Source: Neobacillus niacini (lineage in GTDB: Bacteria; Bacillota; Bacilli; Bacillales; Cytobacillaceae). Taken from it: 64,000 nucleotides of DNA. Where the stretch lies: NCBI RefSeq assembly GCF_023715785.1, contig NZ_JAMBOX010000004.1, positions 186,001 through 250,000 of the forward strand. Reading direction: 5' to 3'. Under the pieces are notes generated by a model, which saw only the letters and a program-made list of their open reading frames with translations, had not been told where the DNA came from and ran no database searches. The translations under genes were made by a program, and so were the position numbers. This document shows positions 47,396-56,433 of this stretch, piece after piece. Numbering within the stretch: the first letter of the stretch is position 1; every line of letters begins with the position of its first letter.

Positions 47396-48262
47396 TTAAA
47401 ATAAAAAAAGAAGGTCGCTGATTTTATCGGTCAATCTTTTTTCAGTAAAATAGGCATGGAGGATTTCGTTTTCGTCCAAGGTCCCCTTTTCCTTTCCGTC
47501 TGATTCTACGATGATCGGGTGCTTGCAGCCGCGCTGGAATTTTTCAAGAACATGAATCAGCAAATCCTGTTCATTTGCCTGAATCGGGATTAAAGCCTGT
47601 GGGTTTGATTTTTTTCCGTAATACCTTTCCAATAAAAACCGGATAAAAATAAACCGCCGCTGCTTCCATTCATAGTAAAGCGAGAAAAACAAAAAGCCAA
47701 TGACAACCCAGACATTGATATGTGCCGGTGCTGTAAGCAGGATGGCAGCCGAAAACAGGCAAAGGCTGATAAAGGAAATGATCAAGGTTAGCCGGTGGGC
47801 ATTGGTAAAGGAATCTTTTAATGAGAGCAGTAAAAATACCAGTTTACCGCCGTCAAGCGGCCAAACTGGAAACAAATTAAAAATCAAAATCATGAGATTG
47901 TATTGGATAAACAGCGGGAATAAATCTACCGGAAACAAGTTGAAAGAATTCAGGAGAAACGCTCCGCCCACCAGCCACACATGCTGAAGCGGGCCCGCCA
48001 GGACGACGATTGCCTCTTCCTTAATCGGTCGGTTCCCGTGCTCATCCATTTCCGCCACACCGCCAAACGGCAGGAGGGTGATTTTTTTTATTCGCCAGGA
48101 AAAAAAAGAAGCTGCAGCAGCATGCCCCATTTCATGAACAAAAATAATACCTAACAGCAAACACAGCTCCACAAAATGTGCAGTCGCAATCGACAAGGCG
48201 ATAACAAGCCATAACAGAGGATGGATATGAACATGACGAAGCAGCTCGATCGCTTTATTCAA
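47396..48262 (-). CDS. spoIVFB: Stage IV sporulation protein FB (sigma-K processing S2P protease)
   Basis: Intramembrane zinc metalloprotease that cuts pro-sigma-K in the mother cell. The 288 residues have several membrane helices, the metal motif HEMGH (residues 44-48), the second motif NLFPVWPLDGGK near 128-139 with its Asp ligand, and a cytoplasmic CBS-like C-terminal domain. TTG 48262 overlaps the end of spoIVFA and has AAGGTG upstream. Partner spoIVFA is directly upstream and BofC is encoded about 11 kb away. Confidence 0.95.
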   Translation of the reverse strand: MNKAIELLRHVHIHPLLWLVIALSIATAHFVELCLLLGIIFVHEMGHAAAASFFSWRIKKITLLPFGGVAEMDEHGNRPIKEEAIVVLAGPLQHVWLVGGAFLLNSFNLFPVDLFPLFIQYNLMILIFNLFPVWPLDGGKLVFLLLSLKDSFTNAHRLTLIISFISLCLFSAAILLTAPAHINVWVVIGFLFFSLYYEWKQRRFIFIRFLLERYYGKKSNPQALIPIQANEQDLLIHVLEKFQRGCKHPIIVESDGKEKGTLDENEILHAYFTEKRLTDKISDLLFLF

Positions 48263-49037
48263 GTCGAATCACCTTAATCGGGTCGATAAAGCCATCCCCT
48301 TTTTTAACGGCAAAATAATATTGCCCTTTCGTTTTGTCTTCACCTGCTGAAGCCGAAACCGTACCAACAACGGTTCTTTTTTCAGCGTAATCAAATAATT
48401 TCACTTTAATGTCGTTTAAGTTGCCGTACCAGGTTTCTGTTCCATCGGAATGCTGAATGATGACGGTCTTGCCAATGTCTTCTTTCAATCCGGCAAATAC
48501 CACATTTCCGCCATTAATCGTTTGTACGGGGGCATCCTTGGCTGTTTCAATCATGATCCCCTGGCCGTTTTTCTCAAAGTTCTCCAGCATTTTCCCGGAT
48601 ACTGGCACTGCGCCCTTTTGCAGTTCTTCATTTTTCTCTGTTTTATCCCCCTCGGAGAACGGGAGCAGCGCCAGCGGCTTGCCAAATTTATTTTCATACC
48701 ATTCGGATACAGCCGCAAACTGGAAGTCCTTGTCCATTGTTTTGGCAATGTAATCCCGCGCCGGATCTAGTGCTGCCGAGTGATTGCGGAACAGAATCGC
48801 CACCACTAAAAACAGCAGGACCGAAGCCAATATTTTGAACAGGAACACTTCCTTTTTAAATAGCGGATGCCCATCTTCACTATTGCCGCCAGCGGATGGA
48901 GGAATATAATTCAATGCGAGTTTTTCCTCATGTCCAGGCCAAAGCACTTGGCGGTCTGGACTGTTGCTTGCTGGCCCTTTTTCCCGTTTGCGCTTGGCAA
49001 TTCGCCGCCGTATTTCATCCGGAGTAGAGCGTGCCAT
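48255..49037 (-). CDS. spoIVFA: Stage IV sporulation protein FA
   Basis: Membrane regulator that holds SpoIVFB inactive until SpoIVB cuts it. The 260 residues have a basic cytoplasmic start (TPDEIRRRIAKRKREK), one membrane helix near 80-97 (FKILASVLLFLVVAILF) and an outer degenerate LytM/M23 domain (GKTVIIQHSDGTETWYGNL) without a full zinc site. ATG 49037 is preferred, with AAGGG at 9 bases; ATG 49043 is an alternative. It overlaps spoIVFB by 8 bases. Confidence 0.93.
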   Translation of the reverse strand: MARSTPDEIRRRIAKRKREKGPASNSPDRQVLWPGHEEKLALNYIPPSAGGNSEDGHPLFKKEVFLFKILASVLLFLVVAILFRNHSAALDPARDYIAKTMDKDFQFAAVSEWYENKFGKPLALLPFSEGDKTEKNEELQKGAVPVSGKMLENFEKNGQGIMIETAKDAPVQTINGGNVVFAGLKEDIGKTVIIQHSDGTETWYGNLNDIKVKLFDYAEKRTVVGTVSASAGEDKTKGQYYFAVKKGDGFIDPIKVIRLE

Positions 49038-49103
49038 ACCCATCAACCCTTTTCACACAGTTTGTACAAGTTTATGAGGATGGCAGGCAGAGTATGACCC
49101 TAC

Positions 49104-49139
49104 AAAAAGAAAAAACCTGTCCACCTCGATGTGAACAGG
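49104..49139 (-). terminator. Terminator after minD
   Basis: CCTGTCCAC (49116-49124) and GTGAACAGG (49131-49139) form a 9-bp stem with one G-T pair; TTTTTTCTTTTT follows on the minus strand. It ends the mreB to minD transcript. Confidence 0.9.
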
Positions 49140-49147
49140 CATGTCTA

Positions 49148-49951
49148 TTAACGAACGCCAAAGAATTTTTTTAACTTGGAAAAAACGCCTTTATTGGCTT
49201 CCTCCAATGGTTGGAGCGGAATAGATTCGCCGAGAATACGGCGGGCAATATTTCGGTAGGCAATTGAGGCCTTGCTGTTTGGATTCAGGGCAATTGGCTC
49301 ACCGTGGTTGGAAGCTTTAATAACTTCCTCATCATCGGCGACAATGCCGATTAACTCAATGGATAGATGCTGGGTAATTTCATCGATATCAAGCATATCG
49401 CCGCTTTTCATCATATTGTAGCGGATTCGGTTCACAATTAATTTAGGTGATTCTAAATCCTTTTCTTTTTCAAGCAAACCAATGATTCGGTCGGCATCGC
49501 GAACAGCGGAAACCTCCGGAGTGGTGACGACAATTGCCTTATCGGCACCGGCAACTGCATTCTTATAGCCCTGCTCGATTCCGGCAGGACAGTCAATGAT
49601 AATATAATCATAATCCTGTTTTAATTCTTCCACTAACTCTTTCATCTGCTCCGGCTTAACCGCAGTTTTATCGACGGTTTGCGCAGCAGGCAACAGATAT
49701 AGTAAACCATCAAATCGTTTATCCTTAACCAATGCCTGATGCGTTTTGCATCTTTTTTCGATTACATCAACAAGATCATAGATAATTCTATTTTCAAGCC
49801 CCATTACGACATCCAAGTTTCGAAGGCCGATGTCTGTATCGACTAAGCATACTTTTTTCCCTTGAAGGGCCAGCGCCGTGCCGATATTTGCGGAGGTTGT
49901 CGTTTTGCCGACACCGCCCTTCCCCGATGTAATTACAATAGCTTCTCCCAC
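49148..49951 (-). CDS. minD: Septum site-determining ATPase MinD
   Basis: ParA-family membrane ATPase that, with MinC, keeps the division ring off the poles. The 267 residues have the deviant Walker A GKGGVGKTTT (residues 10-19), Walker B YIIIDCPAG near 119 and the C-terminal amphipathic membrane helix (KGVFSKLKKFFGVR). GTG 49951 follows AAGGGGG; it is one base after minC ends. Confidence 0.98.
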   Translation of the reverse strand: MGEAIVITSGKGGVGKTTTSANIGTALALQGKKVCLVDTDIGLRNLDVVMGLENRIIYDLVDVIEKRCKTHQALVKDKRFDGLLYLLPAAQTVDKTAVKPEQMKELVEELKQDYDYIIIDCPAGIEQGYKNAVAGADKAIVVTTPEVSAVRDADRIIGLLEKEKDLESPKLIVNRIRYNMMKSGDMLDIDEITQHLSIELIGIVADDEEVIKASNHGEPIALNPNSKASIAYRNIARRILGESIPLQPLEEANKGVFSKLKKFFGVR

Positions 49952-49952
49952 T

Positions 49953-50636
49953 TTAATGTCCCCCTTCTACCAATCTCGTAAGATTAGGCCTTAATTGAAT
50001 TAAAGCTTGTAATCTATCGATGATAATTTGATGGTTATCATTTATGTAAGCACATTCCATTTCCCGGTTTTCGGTAAGTGGGTTGGAATCCGGTGCCCTA
50101 TTGATGTGGCTGGCAATTCTAAGCTGAGACGGCTTCATGCTCGAGGCCGCAATCACTGCATGGTCATTACCAAAGCTTCCCGCATGGGCAATCCCTTTTA
50201 AAATACCCATAATAAAAATATTGCCGCCGGCGATGACGGTCCCGCCTGGATTGACATCCCCAATCAAGAGCAAATCCCCCGGAACCCTTAATACTTGTCC
50301 AGAGCGAACGATTCTGGATACCGTCATAACCTCGTTTTCTTCCTTCAGCCGATTGGCTTCTTCTTTCGTTATGACATTGGACTCAATATCGTCCACGACC
50401 AAGTTCTTCTTTTTGCGGATTAATTCTTTAAGCTCTTCTCGCTGCTCTCCTGTGAGATAACGATTGCCGACCTCTACCTTTACCGTGATTAAATGGCGTT
50501 CCTCTTGGGTCCGCAGGTTTGCAGTCAGTTTATCGTCCAATTCGCGCTTTAATTCTTGATAGGAACAGCGATCGTCTAGATGGAGGACAAGTCCGCCCTT
50601 TGTCCCCTTTATTGTAACATTTTGCCGATTTTTCAT
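49953..50636 (-). CDS. minC: Septum site-determining protein MinC
   Basis: Inhibits FtsZ assembly. The 227 residues have an N-terminal domain and the C-terminal right-handed beta-helix ([19 protein letters not shown] near 127, [20 protein letters not shown] near 157) that binds MinD and FtsZ. ATG 50636 has AGGTG upstream. minC-minD is co-transcribed with mreBCD. Confidence 0.97.
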   Translation of the reverse strand: MKNRQNVTIKGTKGGLVLHLDDRCSYQELKRELDDKLTANLRTQEERHLITVKVEVGNRYLTGEQREELKELIRKKKNLVVDDIESNVITKEEANRLKEENEVMTVSRIVRSGQVLRVPGDLLLIGDVNPGGTVIAGGNIFIMGILKGIAHAGSFGNDHAVIAASSMKPSQLRIASHINRAPDSNPLTENREMECAYINDNHQIIIDRLQALIQLRPNLTRLVEGGH

Positions 50637-50753
50637 GGAGAAATTTCACCTCATAATAAAAACACATTTCAGTATCAATCTGGATGATGACAATCAAAAC
50701 ACACCCCATCTTTAAAAAATTCGCCATGGGGTGTCCAATCTCCTTCTTTTACT

Positions 50754-51269
50754 TTATTCTTCCTTCAGGACTTCGGCATGCTTCTCAAACCAGCGCTTAA
50801 AGGGATAGGCGGCAACCACCAAAAAGATCGCATTTAAGATTAGAGTTGGATACAAACGCAAATTCACAAAATCGATGAAAGACATGCTTGTGACATGAAT
50901 TAAGAAGTTTAGTTCATATACGCCAACCTCAAGCAAGGCAATCGCAAGCATTGAGACTAGAAAAGCAACGATGATATTGGTATTAATCACCTGCATTAAT
51001 TTCGTTATCAGGTAGCAAATAAACGGGTAAAGGAATAAATAAATGCCGATCACCTCGACATATACAACGTCAAACAGGAGGCCGAAGATGGCCGCATAAA
51101 TGATCCCTTGCTTTTTTCCTACATAAATCGTTAAAAACGCCAAGGCGGCAAACAGAAACCTTGGCGCCAATATCCGGGACTCAAAGCTGCCCCCCGGCCA
51201 AAATTGAATAACGATACTTTCAAAAATAAAAAGAAATAAAAACAAAAGAGGAAGAAGGAATTTTTTCAC
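50754..51269 (-). CDS. mreD: Rod shape-determining protein MreD
   Basis: Membrane protein of the elongasome, 171 residues with about five to six membrane helices and little soluble part. GTG 51269 overlaps the mreC stop by 4 bases with AGGAG upstream. Assignment rests on hydrophobic pattern, the AIFGLLFDVVYVEVIGIYLF segment and position after mreC. Confidence 0.95.
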   Translation of the reverse strand: MKKFLLPLLFLFLFIFESIVIQFWPGGSFESRILAPRFLFAALAFLTIYVGKKQGIIYAAIFGLLFDVVYVEVIGIYLFLYPFICYLITKLMQVINTNIIVAFLVSMLAIALLEVGVYELNFLIHVTSMSFIDFVNLRLYPTLILNAIFLVVAAYPFKRWFEKHAEVLKEE

Positions 51270-52147
51270 AGCTCCTGCTCCTTCCCGTCTTTCAAAGCGC
51301 CTTCCTCAGGCTGTGTCATCAATCGTTTGATGACGATGACATTCTCGATATCATAAAAATCCGCACCCGGTTTGACCAATGCCGTTTGATTTAAACCGTA
51401 CTGATCAGGCTTCACTTCGACCACTTTTCCGATTGTCAAACCCTTTGGGAAGACTCCGCCCAATCCCGAGGTAATCACAGCTTGGTCCTTTTCAATTTTT
51501 GCCCCTGAGGGAATAGCCTTTACTAACAGCAATTTTTGCTTATCATCAAAGCCTTGGACAAAGCCGAAAACCTCCGTTTCACCTTGGATAACGGCGGAAA
51601 TGCGGTTTTTCGGGTCCATTGCGCTCAACAGCTGTACGGTCGAGCTGAATTGGGTGACACTTTTTACTTTGCCAATCAGGCCGCTTGACGTGACGACGGC
51701 CATATTTTTCTTAATCCCATTTGATTTTCCTTTATCGATAATAATCATTTCATGCCAACGATCAGGATTTCTGCCGATCACAGTTGCCGGCAGTGGCTCG
51801 AAATCTCTCAGGGTTCTGGTTTCATCGAGAACTTCACGTAGATCTTTATTATCTTTTTTCAGCTCTTGAACCTCTGCTTCAAGGCTGGCGATTTTTTCTA
51901 CCCGTGATTTTAATTCCTTATTCTCTTCATATGTATTTTGCAGATCCTGAAGATTTTCAAAAAAGCCTGCAAGATAATGAGCAGGCTTTGATACCAGGGA
52001 TTGAACCCAGCCGGTTGTATCCTTCAGAAACTGCTCCGGCCAGGTCAGGTTGCTCCTCTCCCGTAAAGAAAACCCAATCAATGCCACGAGAACAATTATG
52101 CTGACTAGCAAAATGATCAGACGTTTATTCAAAAAGAACTGTGGCAT
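51266..52147 (-). CDS. mreC: Rod shape-determining protein MreC
   Basis: Elongasome scaffold that connects MreB to wall enzymes. The 293 residues have one N-terminal membrane helix (LIILLVSIIVLVALIGFSL), a coiled coil at about 70-110 (ENKELKSRVEKIASLEAEVQ) and the outer double beta-barrel domain (GRNPDRWHEMIIIDKGKSNG near 125). ATG 52147 follows AGAGGTG. Confidence 0.97.
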   Translation of the reverse strand: MPQFFLNKRLIILLVSIIVLVALIGFSLRERSNLTWPEQFLKDTTGWVQSLVSKPAHYLAGFFENLQDLQNTYEENKELKSRVEKIASLEAEVQELKKDNKDLREVLDETRTLRDFEPLPATVIGRNPDRWHEMIIIDKGKSNGIKKNMAVVTSSGLIGKVKSVTQFSSTVQLLSAMDPKNRISAVIQGETEVFGFVQGFDDKQKLLLVKAIPSGAKIEKDQAVITSGLGGVFPKGLTIGKVVEVKPDQYGLNQTALVKPGADFYDIENVIVIKRLMTQPEEGALKDGKEQEL

Positions 52148-52196
52148 GATAGTACACCTCTATTTTTCTAAATGGCGGTATGTCCGCTTTTTTAAG

Positions 52197-53219
52197 TTAA
52201 CGCGATTCCTTCGCTTTGTTTTTAAATAAATGGATGTGATCCAATGCTTTCCCTGTACCGATGGCGACACAATCAAGCGGATTTTCAGCAATCAGCACCG
52301 GCATTTTTGTTTCTTCGCTGATGACCCTGTCCAAATTGCGAAGCAGCGCCCCGCCCCCGGTCAGGACAATTCCTCGGTCCATAATATCCGCCGCTAGTTC
52401 AGGCGGCGTTTTTTCCAACGTGTTCTTAACGGCTTCGACGATCGCATACACCGTATCGCTTAAGGCTGAAGCAATTTCCTTGGCGGTAATTTCAATCGTT
52501 TTTGGCAGGCCAGTCAATAGATCGCGGCCGCGGATTTCCATATTGTCGATGCCTTCCGGCGTTCCTGCTGAACCAATTTCCATTTTGATGGCTTCCGATG
52601 TCCGGTCGCCAATCATTAAATTATAATTTTTACGAATATAATGAACGATGGAATCGTCCATTTCATCGCCGGCAACACGAATCGATTGAGATGTGACGAT
52701 GCCGCCCAAGGAAATGATGGCAACTTCGGTTGTTCCACCGCCGATATCGACCACCATGCTTCCGGTTGGCTCCCAAACAGGCAAATTCGCGCCAATCGCA
52801 GCGGCGAACGGCTCTTCAATCGTATAGGCGTCCTTCGCCCCAGCTTGTCTGGTCGCATCGATGACTGCCCTTTCCTCTACAGCCGTGATTCCCGATGGCA
52901 CACACACCATCACATAAGGCTTGCCTGAAAAGATTCCCTTTGTTTTCTGAGCCTGGCGTATGTAATGCTTCATCATCGCCGCTGTTATTTCAAAGTCGGC
53001 AATGACGCCGTCTTTCATTGGTCTTAGTGCGACTACATTCCCAGGAGTCCGGCCAATCATATTTTTTGCATCATTCCCGACCGCAACAATGTGCTTTGTG
53101 TCGGTTTGCATCGCCACGACAGATGGCTCTCTTAAGACAATTCCTTTCCCTTTCACAAATACAAGCGTATTTGCAGTTCCTAAATCTATTCCAAGGTCCT
53201 TCGTTCCAATTCCAAACAT
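52197..53219 (-). CDS. mreB: Rod shape-determining actin homologue MreB
   Basis: Forms membrane-bound filaments that guide side-wall synthesis. The 340 residues show the actin-fold phosphate loops DLGTANTL near 10 and [16 protein letters not shown] near 160, and the adenosine loop [12 protein letters not shown] near 290. ATG 53219 starts [12 protein letters not shown] as in other Bacillus MreB; a TTG two codons upstream is closer to GGGAG and remains possible. First gene of mreB-mreC-mreD-minC-minD. Confidence 0.98.
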   Translation of the reverse strand: MFGIGTKDLGIDLGTANTLVFVKGKGIVLREPSVVAMQTDTKHIVAVGNDAKNMIGRTPGNVVALRPMKDGVIADFEITAAMMKHYIRQAQKTKGIFSGKPYVMVCVPSGITAVEERAVIDATRQAGAKDAYTIEEPFAAAIGANLPVWEPTGSMVVDIGGGTTEVAIISLGGIVTSQSIRVAGDEMDDSIVHYIRKNYNLMIGDRTSEAIKMEIGSAGTPEGIDNMEIRGRDLLTGLPKTIEITAKEIASALSDTVYAIVEAVKNTLEKTPPELAADIMDRGIVLTGGGALLRNLDRVISEETKMPVLIAENPLDCVAIGTGKALDHIHLFKNKAKESR

Positions 53220-53300
53220 AATCAATGTATCTCCCTTTCTGATACGAAATGCAAAAAAGCTAACTGGCAGGCAATGAGTTTTGATTTTTTTTTGTGTATT

Positions 53301-53468
53301 ACTGTCAGATAACCATGGTTTAGTGTCGGATAACGTTCGCCAACTGTCGCATAAAAACTGTTAACTGTCATATAACGTACTTCAACTGTCGGATAAGCAC
53401 TGCTAATTGTCATATAACGTTCTCCACTTGTTGCTTAACCATACCTATCTGTCAGGTCATCCTTGTTC
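53301..53468. repeat. Eight degenerate units at exact 21-bp period, mreB-radC gap
   Basis: Units start at 53301, 53322, 53343, 53364, 53385, 53406, 53427 and 53448, with the core (A/G)CTGTCnnATAAC. Most conserved are TGTC and ATAA; the 8-10 bases between cores vary. The spacing never slips. This array fills about half of the 315-bp gap between mreB and radC; the rest has no feature I recognise. There are no direct long spacers, so it is not a CRISPR array. Confidence 0.9.
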
Positions 53469-53540
53469 ATCGGATTTTATTAATTAGTCCTCAAAAATCA
53501 TACCCAATATTATATCCTATCGTCAAATAAAAACCTAGTA

Positions 53541-54230
53541 TCATAAGTATCCTTTTTCCTTTAAGGAGACAAACTTGTTTTCTCCGATAATCAGGTGATC
53601 AAGCAGGTCGATTCCAATAATCTTTCCGCACTCCGCCAGCCGCTTGGTCACCTCAATATCCTCTCGGCTCGGAGTAGGATCTCCAGAAGGGTGATTATGG
53701 AGTGCGATAATCGAGGCCGCGGACCGTTTAAACGCTTCGCGGAATACCTCCCTAGGGTGGACAATCGAGGCATTCAAGCTGCCAATAAAAATGGTCTGCT
53801 TATGAATCACCTGATTTTTCGTATTTAAATAGAGACAAACAAAATGCTCCTGCGACAAAAAGCGCATATCGTTCATGACATATTTGGCGCCGTCCTCCGG
53901 TGAACGTATCACATAGCGATCGTTATAATTGAGGTTGGCAATCCTCCGGCCAATTTCAACGGCGGCCAGAACTTGGATTGCCTTTGCCGAACCGATTCCT
54001 TTGATTTCGGTAATTTCCTCCAATGTCGCCGACTTCAACAGACGTAACCCTTCAAAATGGGTCAAGAGCCGATTGGATAATTGCAATACCGATTCTTCCT
54101 TGGTTCCCGTCCGAAGCAGGATGGCAATTAATTCATGGTTCGATAGGCTTTGCGGGCCATGGTTGATAAAGCGTTCCCTTGGCCGTTCGTCTTGAGGAAA
54201 ATCACGGATCATTAATGTATTTGTGGACAT
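53541..54230 (-). CDS. radC: DNA repair-associated protein RadC (JAB/MPN domain)
   Basis: A 229-residue protein with an N-terminal helix-hairpin-helix part (ITEIKGIGSAKAIQVLAAVE near 60) and a C-terminal MPN/JAB1 zinc domain with HNHPSGDPTPSREDI near 170, which holds the metal His, His and Asp. A direct repair role is disputed in the family. ATG 54230 follows GGGAGG. It lies between maf and mreB, the typical order. Confidence 0.95.
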   Translation of the reverse strand: MSTNTLMIRDFPQDERPRERFINHGPQSLSNHELIAILLRTGTKEESVLQLSNRLLTHFEGLRLLKSATLEEITEIKGIGSAKAIQVLAAVEIGRRIANLNYNDRYVIRSPEDGAKYVMNDMRFLSQEHFVCLYLNTKNQVIHKQTIFIGSLNASIVHPREVFREAFKRSAASIIALHNHPSGDPTPSREDIEVTKRLAECGKIIGIDLLDHLIIGENKFVSLKEKGYL

Positions 54231-54263
54231 TTTTCTTCCTCCCATTGATTCGGGAGCAGAAGA

Positions 54264-54836
54264 TTAATACGGCAATTGATAGCCCAGCCGCCGCAATTCC
54301 CGCACCGTTCTTGCGACCGGCAGGCCGACAACCGCAAAATAGTCCCCATGTATTTTCTTGACAAGCATGCTTCCAAGCTGCTGAATGCCATATGCCCCTG
54401 CTTTATCAAACGGTTCGCCGCTTTTTACATATGACCGTATTTCATCGTCACTTAACTCCCAGAACCATACTTCTGTTCTTTCATAAAACCTTGTGGAGTT
54501 CGTTGGAGACACAATCGAGACACCCGTAAACACTTCATGCTGTTTTCCAGAAAGACTTTGTAACATTGAAAAAGCTTCGGCCTCATCTGCTGGCTTTCCT
54601 AAAATTTTGTTATTCGCAACCACTATCGTGTCTGATCCAATCACAAAAGCATCCCGGTTGTTTTGAAAAACGGCCTGGGCCTTGCGATCAGCCAATTCCA
54701 TCACTACTTCCTCGGGGGAGAGTGCCGGATCAAAGCTTTCATCCACATCACTGCTCGAAATTGCGAATGGTAAGCGGAGAGTTTCTAGAAGTTCTTTTCG
54801 CCGTGGAGAAGAAGAGGCTAAAATGAGGTTTTGCAT
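54264..54836 (-). CDS. maf: Maf family nucleotide pyrophosphatase
   Basis: House-cleaning enzyme that hydrolyses dTTP, UTP and modified pyrimidine nucleotides. The 190 residues start ILASSSPRRKELLETL (the family's substrate motif) and include SDVDESFDP near 35 and GSDTIVVANNKILGKP near 67. ATG 54836 follows AAGGTG. It is followed by radC. Maf overexpression blocks septum formation in B. subtilis, hence its place near mre/min genes. Confidence 0.96.
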   Translation of the reverse strand: MQNLILASSSPRRKELLETLRLPFAISSSDVDESFDPALSPEEVVMELADRKAQAVFQNNRDAFVIGSDTIVVANNKILGKPADEAEAFSMLQSLSGKQHEVFTGVSIVSPTNSTRFYERTEVWFWELSDDEIRSYVKSGEPFDKAGAYGIQQLGSMLVKKIHGDYFAVVGLPVARTVRELRRLGYQLPY

Positions 54837-55000
54837 GTCATCACCTTACCTTCTTGCAACGCTTTAGGGAGATACAAATTAATCGTATCAGAAATGGACG
54901 CTGCAAACAATTTTTATATGATTAAATTTTGAAGAAATATGTAAAATTATGCAAATGGATATCTAATGTTGGAATATTTCCAAAGCATAGTTTTGGGCCA

Positions 55001-55121
55001 TCGCAGATAAATGCTGATAATCGCAGATATATTTGTTTTTTCGAAGATATATTGAAATTATCGCAGATATATTTGTTTTTCCGCAGATAAGTTGTAATTT
55101 ATCGCAGATATAATTTTGAAA
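55001..55121. repeat. Six degenerate units at 20-21 bp period, maf-spoIIB gap
   Basis: Units TCGCAGATA(T/A)A begin at 55001, 55021, 55041, 55061, 55081 and 55102. The rest of each unit is A/T-rich and variable (ATTTGTTTTT, ATTGAAATTA). It lies in the 385-bp gap between maf and spoIIB, beyond the spoIIB terminator. The remaining bases, 54837-55000, are A/T-rich with one small palindrome (TTGGAA/TTCCAA near 54969) and nothing else I recognise. Confidence 0.88.
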
Positions 55122-55135
55122 TAAAGTTAATAAAT

Positions 55136-55160
55136 AAAAACCTGCCCACGTTAGGGCAGG
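55136..55160 (-). terminator. Terminator after spoIIB
   Basis: CCTGCCC (55141-55147) pairs with GGGCAGG (55154-55160); TTTTTATTTATT follows on the minus strand. Confidence 0.88.
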
Positions 55161-55221
55161 CAATATGCTGAAATAATTTCCCGGAAAATATCAAATGTTG
55201 CATTTGTATGTCGTTTTAGTG

Positions 55222-56304
55222 TCACATCGAATAATAGACGGACAGAAAGTTCAACAAATGCTGCTGTGCTTCGCTAAGATCCTTTTTATTCTTTGACTTT
55301 TGGTATGCTTTAACCTTATCATTGGCCGAAGTTAATTCAGCGTTTAACTTTTTCACGTTGTCATTTTTTAGCCCGTTTGCCTTCAGTTGTGCTTCTATTC
55401 CCATAAGTGCCTTGGTCGTTTCTTCTGAGATTGATTTAGAAGTGATAGCCCCGGAGGTTGCATTCGAAAGTGTTTGGTAGATTGTTGGGATAGTTTCAAT
55501 AAAACTCTTTTCACTCTCACTCAACTCGGAAATTTGCTTTTCCTTAATTAACAGCGGTTTGGCAAAAGCATCGTCGACCCCGTTACCTTTATATTGGGTA
55601 CCAATTGATTTGGCTGTTTCGATGGAGTCCGCAACACCAAAAAATAGATAATGCTTGCCATCCATTTGGATTATTTGGGCTGGAATACCACTTTCTTTTA
55701 CTTCATTCAACGTTTCACTTGCGCCCTCTTCCGAGCTAAATACTCCGCCTTGAATCATATAGGTGGATAACTCGGGCACAGCTGCGGTCACTGCCTTACT
55801 ATCCTTACTACCAGGTTCCCCTTTTTTATCGTCCTGTTCTTCCTCCACAACTGCAGGCAATGAAGCAGGATTAATAGTTGACTCTGTAAATACAAGCTTA
55901 TACATAAAGACCCCAATGGTTGTGCCTATTAAAACAGCAAACACTACAGTAGAAATAATTTGAGTTATTGGCCAGTTCGGCTTCTTTTTATTTTTAAACG
56001 AAAAAGAAGTGATAATTTTATTGCTGCTCTTTTTGGGGCTTTTAGGCGGAACGATTTTATATGCCTCCATATCGTCTTCAGAGGATTCTGGAATGATCCA
56101 GTCGAAACTTTCATCAACAGATTCCTGCGCGGCCGCTGTTTCCTCCTTAGTATCTGATTCTGATAGAACAGGGTCTATTTTTATCACTCTTGGAATAGGT
56201 TCAATTATAGGTTCCGGTTCACTATTCTGACGTTCTTCTTTAAATTTTTTGTTATCCCCATTTAATTTTATTGTTATTGTATGGCCATTTTTAGGCTTGT
56301 CCAC
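55222..56304 (-). CDS. spoIIB: Stage II sporulation protein B-like, SPOR domain
   Basis: Septal protein needed for quick dissolution of septal wall at engulfment. The 360 residues consist of a long acidic cytoplasmic part, one membrane helix near 120-145 (ITQIISTVVFAVLIGTTIGV), a linker and a SPOR domain near 180-250 (YMIQGGVFSSEEGASETLNE), which binds denuded septal glycan. GTG 56304 follows AAAGGAG at 8 bases. Location next to the comC-type peptidase region matches B. subtilis spoIIB. The sequence is otherwise weakly conserved, as usual for this protein. Confidence 0.85.
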   Translation of the reverse strand: MDKPKNGHTITIKLNGDNKKFKEERQNSEPEPIIEPIPRVIKIDPVLSESDTKEETAAAQESVDESFDWIIPESSEDDMEAYKIVPPKSPKKSSNKIITSFSFKNKKKPNWPITQIISTVVFAVLIGTTIGVFMYKLVFTESTINPASLPAVVEEEQDDKKGEPGSKDSKAVTAAVPELSTYMIQGGVFSSEEGASETLNEVKESGIPAQIIQMDGKHYLFFGVADSIETAKSIGTQYKGNGVDDAFAKPLLIKEKQISELSESEKSFIETIPTIYQTLSNATSGAITSKSISEETTKALMGIEAQLKANGLKNDNVKKLNAELTSANDKVKAYQKSKNKKDLSEAQQHLLNFLSVYYSM

Positions 56305-56357
56305 TATTCGTACTCCTTTCCGTTCGACAGTGATTTGTTCCATCCTATCATAACGGC

Positions 56358-56392
56358 AAAAAAAAATAACAAGACTTTTGTCGTCTTGTTAT
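56358..56392 (-). terminator. Terminator at the end of the pilus operon
   Basis: ATAACAAGAC (56366-56375) pairs with GTCTTGTTAT (56383-56392); on the minus strand eight T follow. It lies after pilO and ahead of spoIIB. Confidence 0.9.
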
Positions 56393-56433
56393 CATAGAGT
56401 TTCGTCAAATTATTTGTAACTTCGTAATGTTGT

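Noticed and set aside
53301-53468. Possible CRISPR array in the mreB-radC gap
   Set aside because: Period is 21 bp with a core of about 10 bases and no unique spacers of 30 bases or more; no cas genes in the window. The same applies to 55001-55121.
54963-55163. 66-codon minus-strand frame across the maf-spoIIB array
   Set aside because: It only reads through the A/T-rich repeat and the spoIIB terminator, has no ribosome binding site, and matches no family I know.
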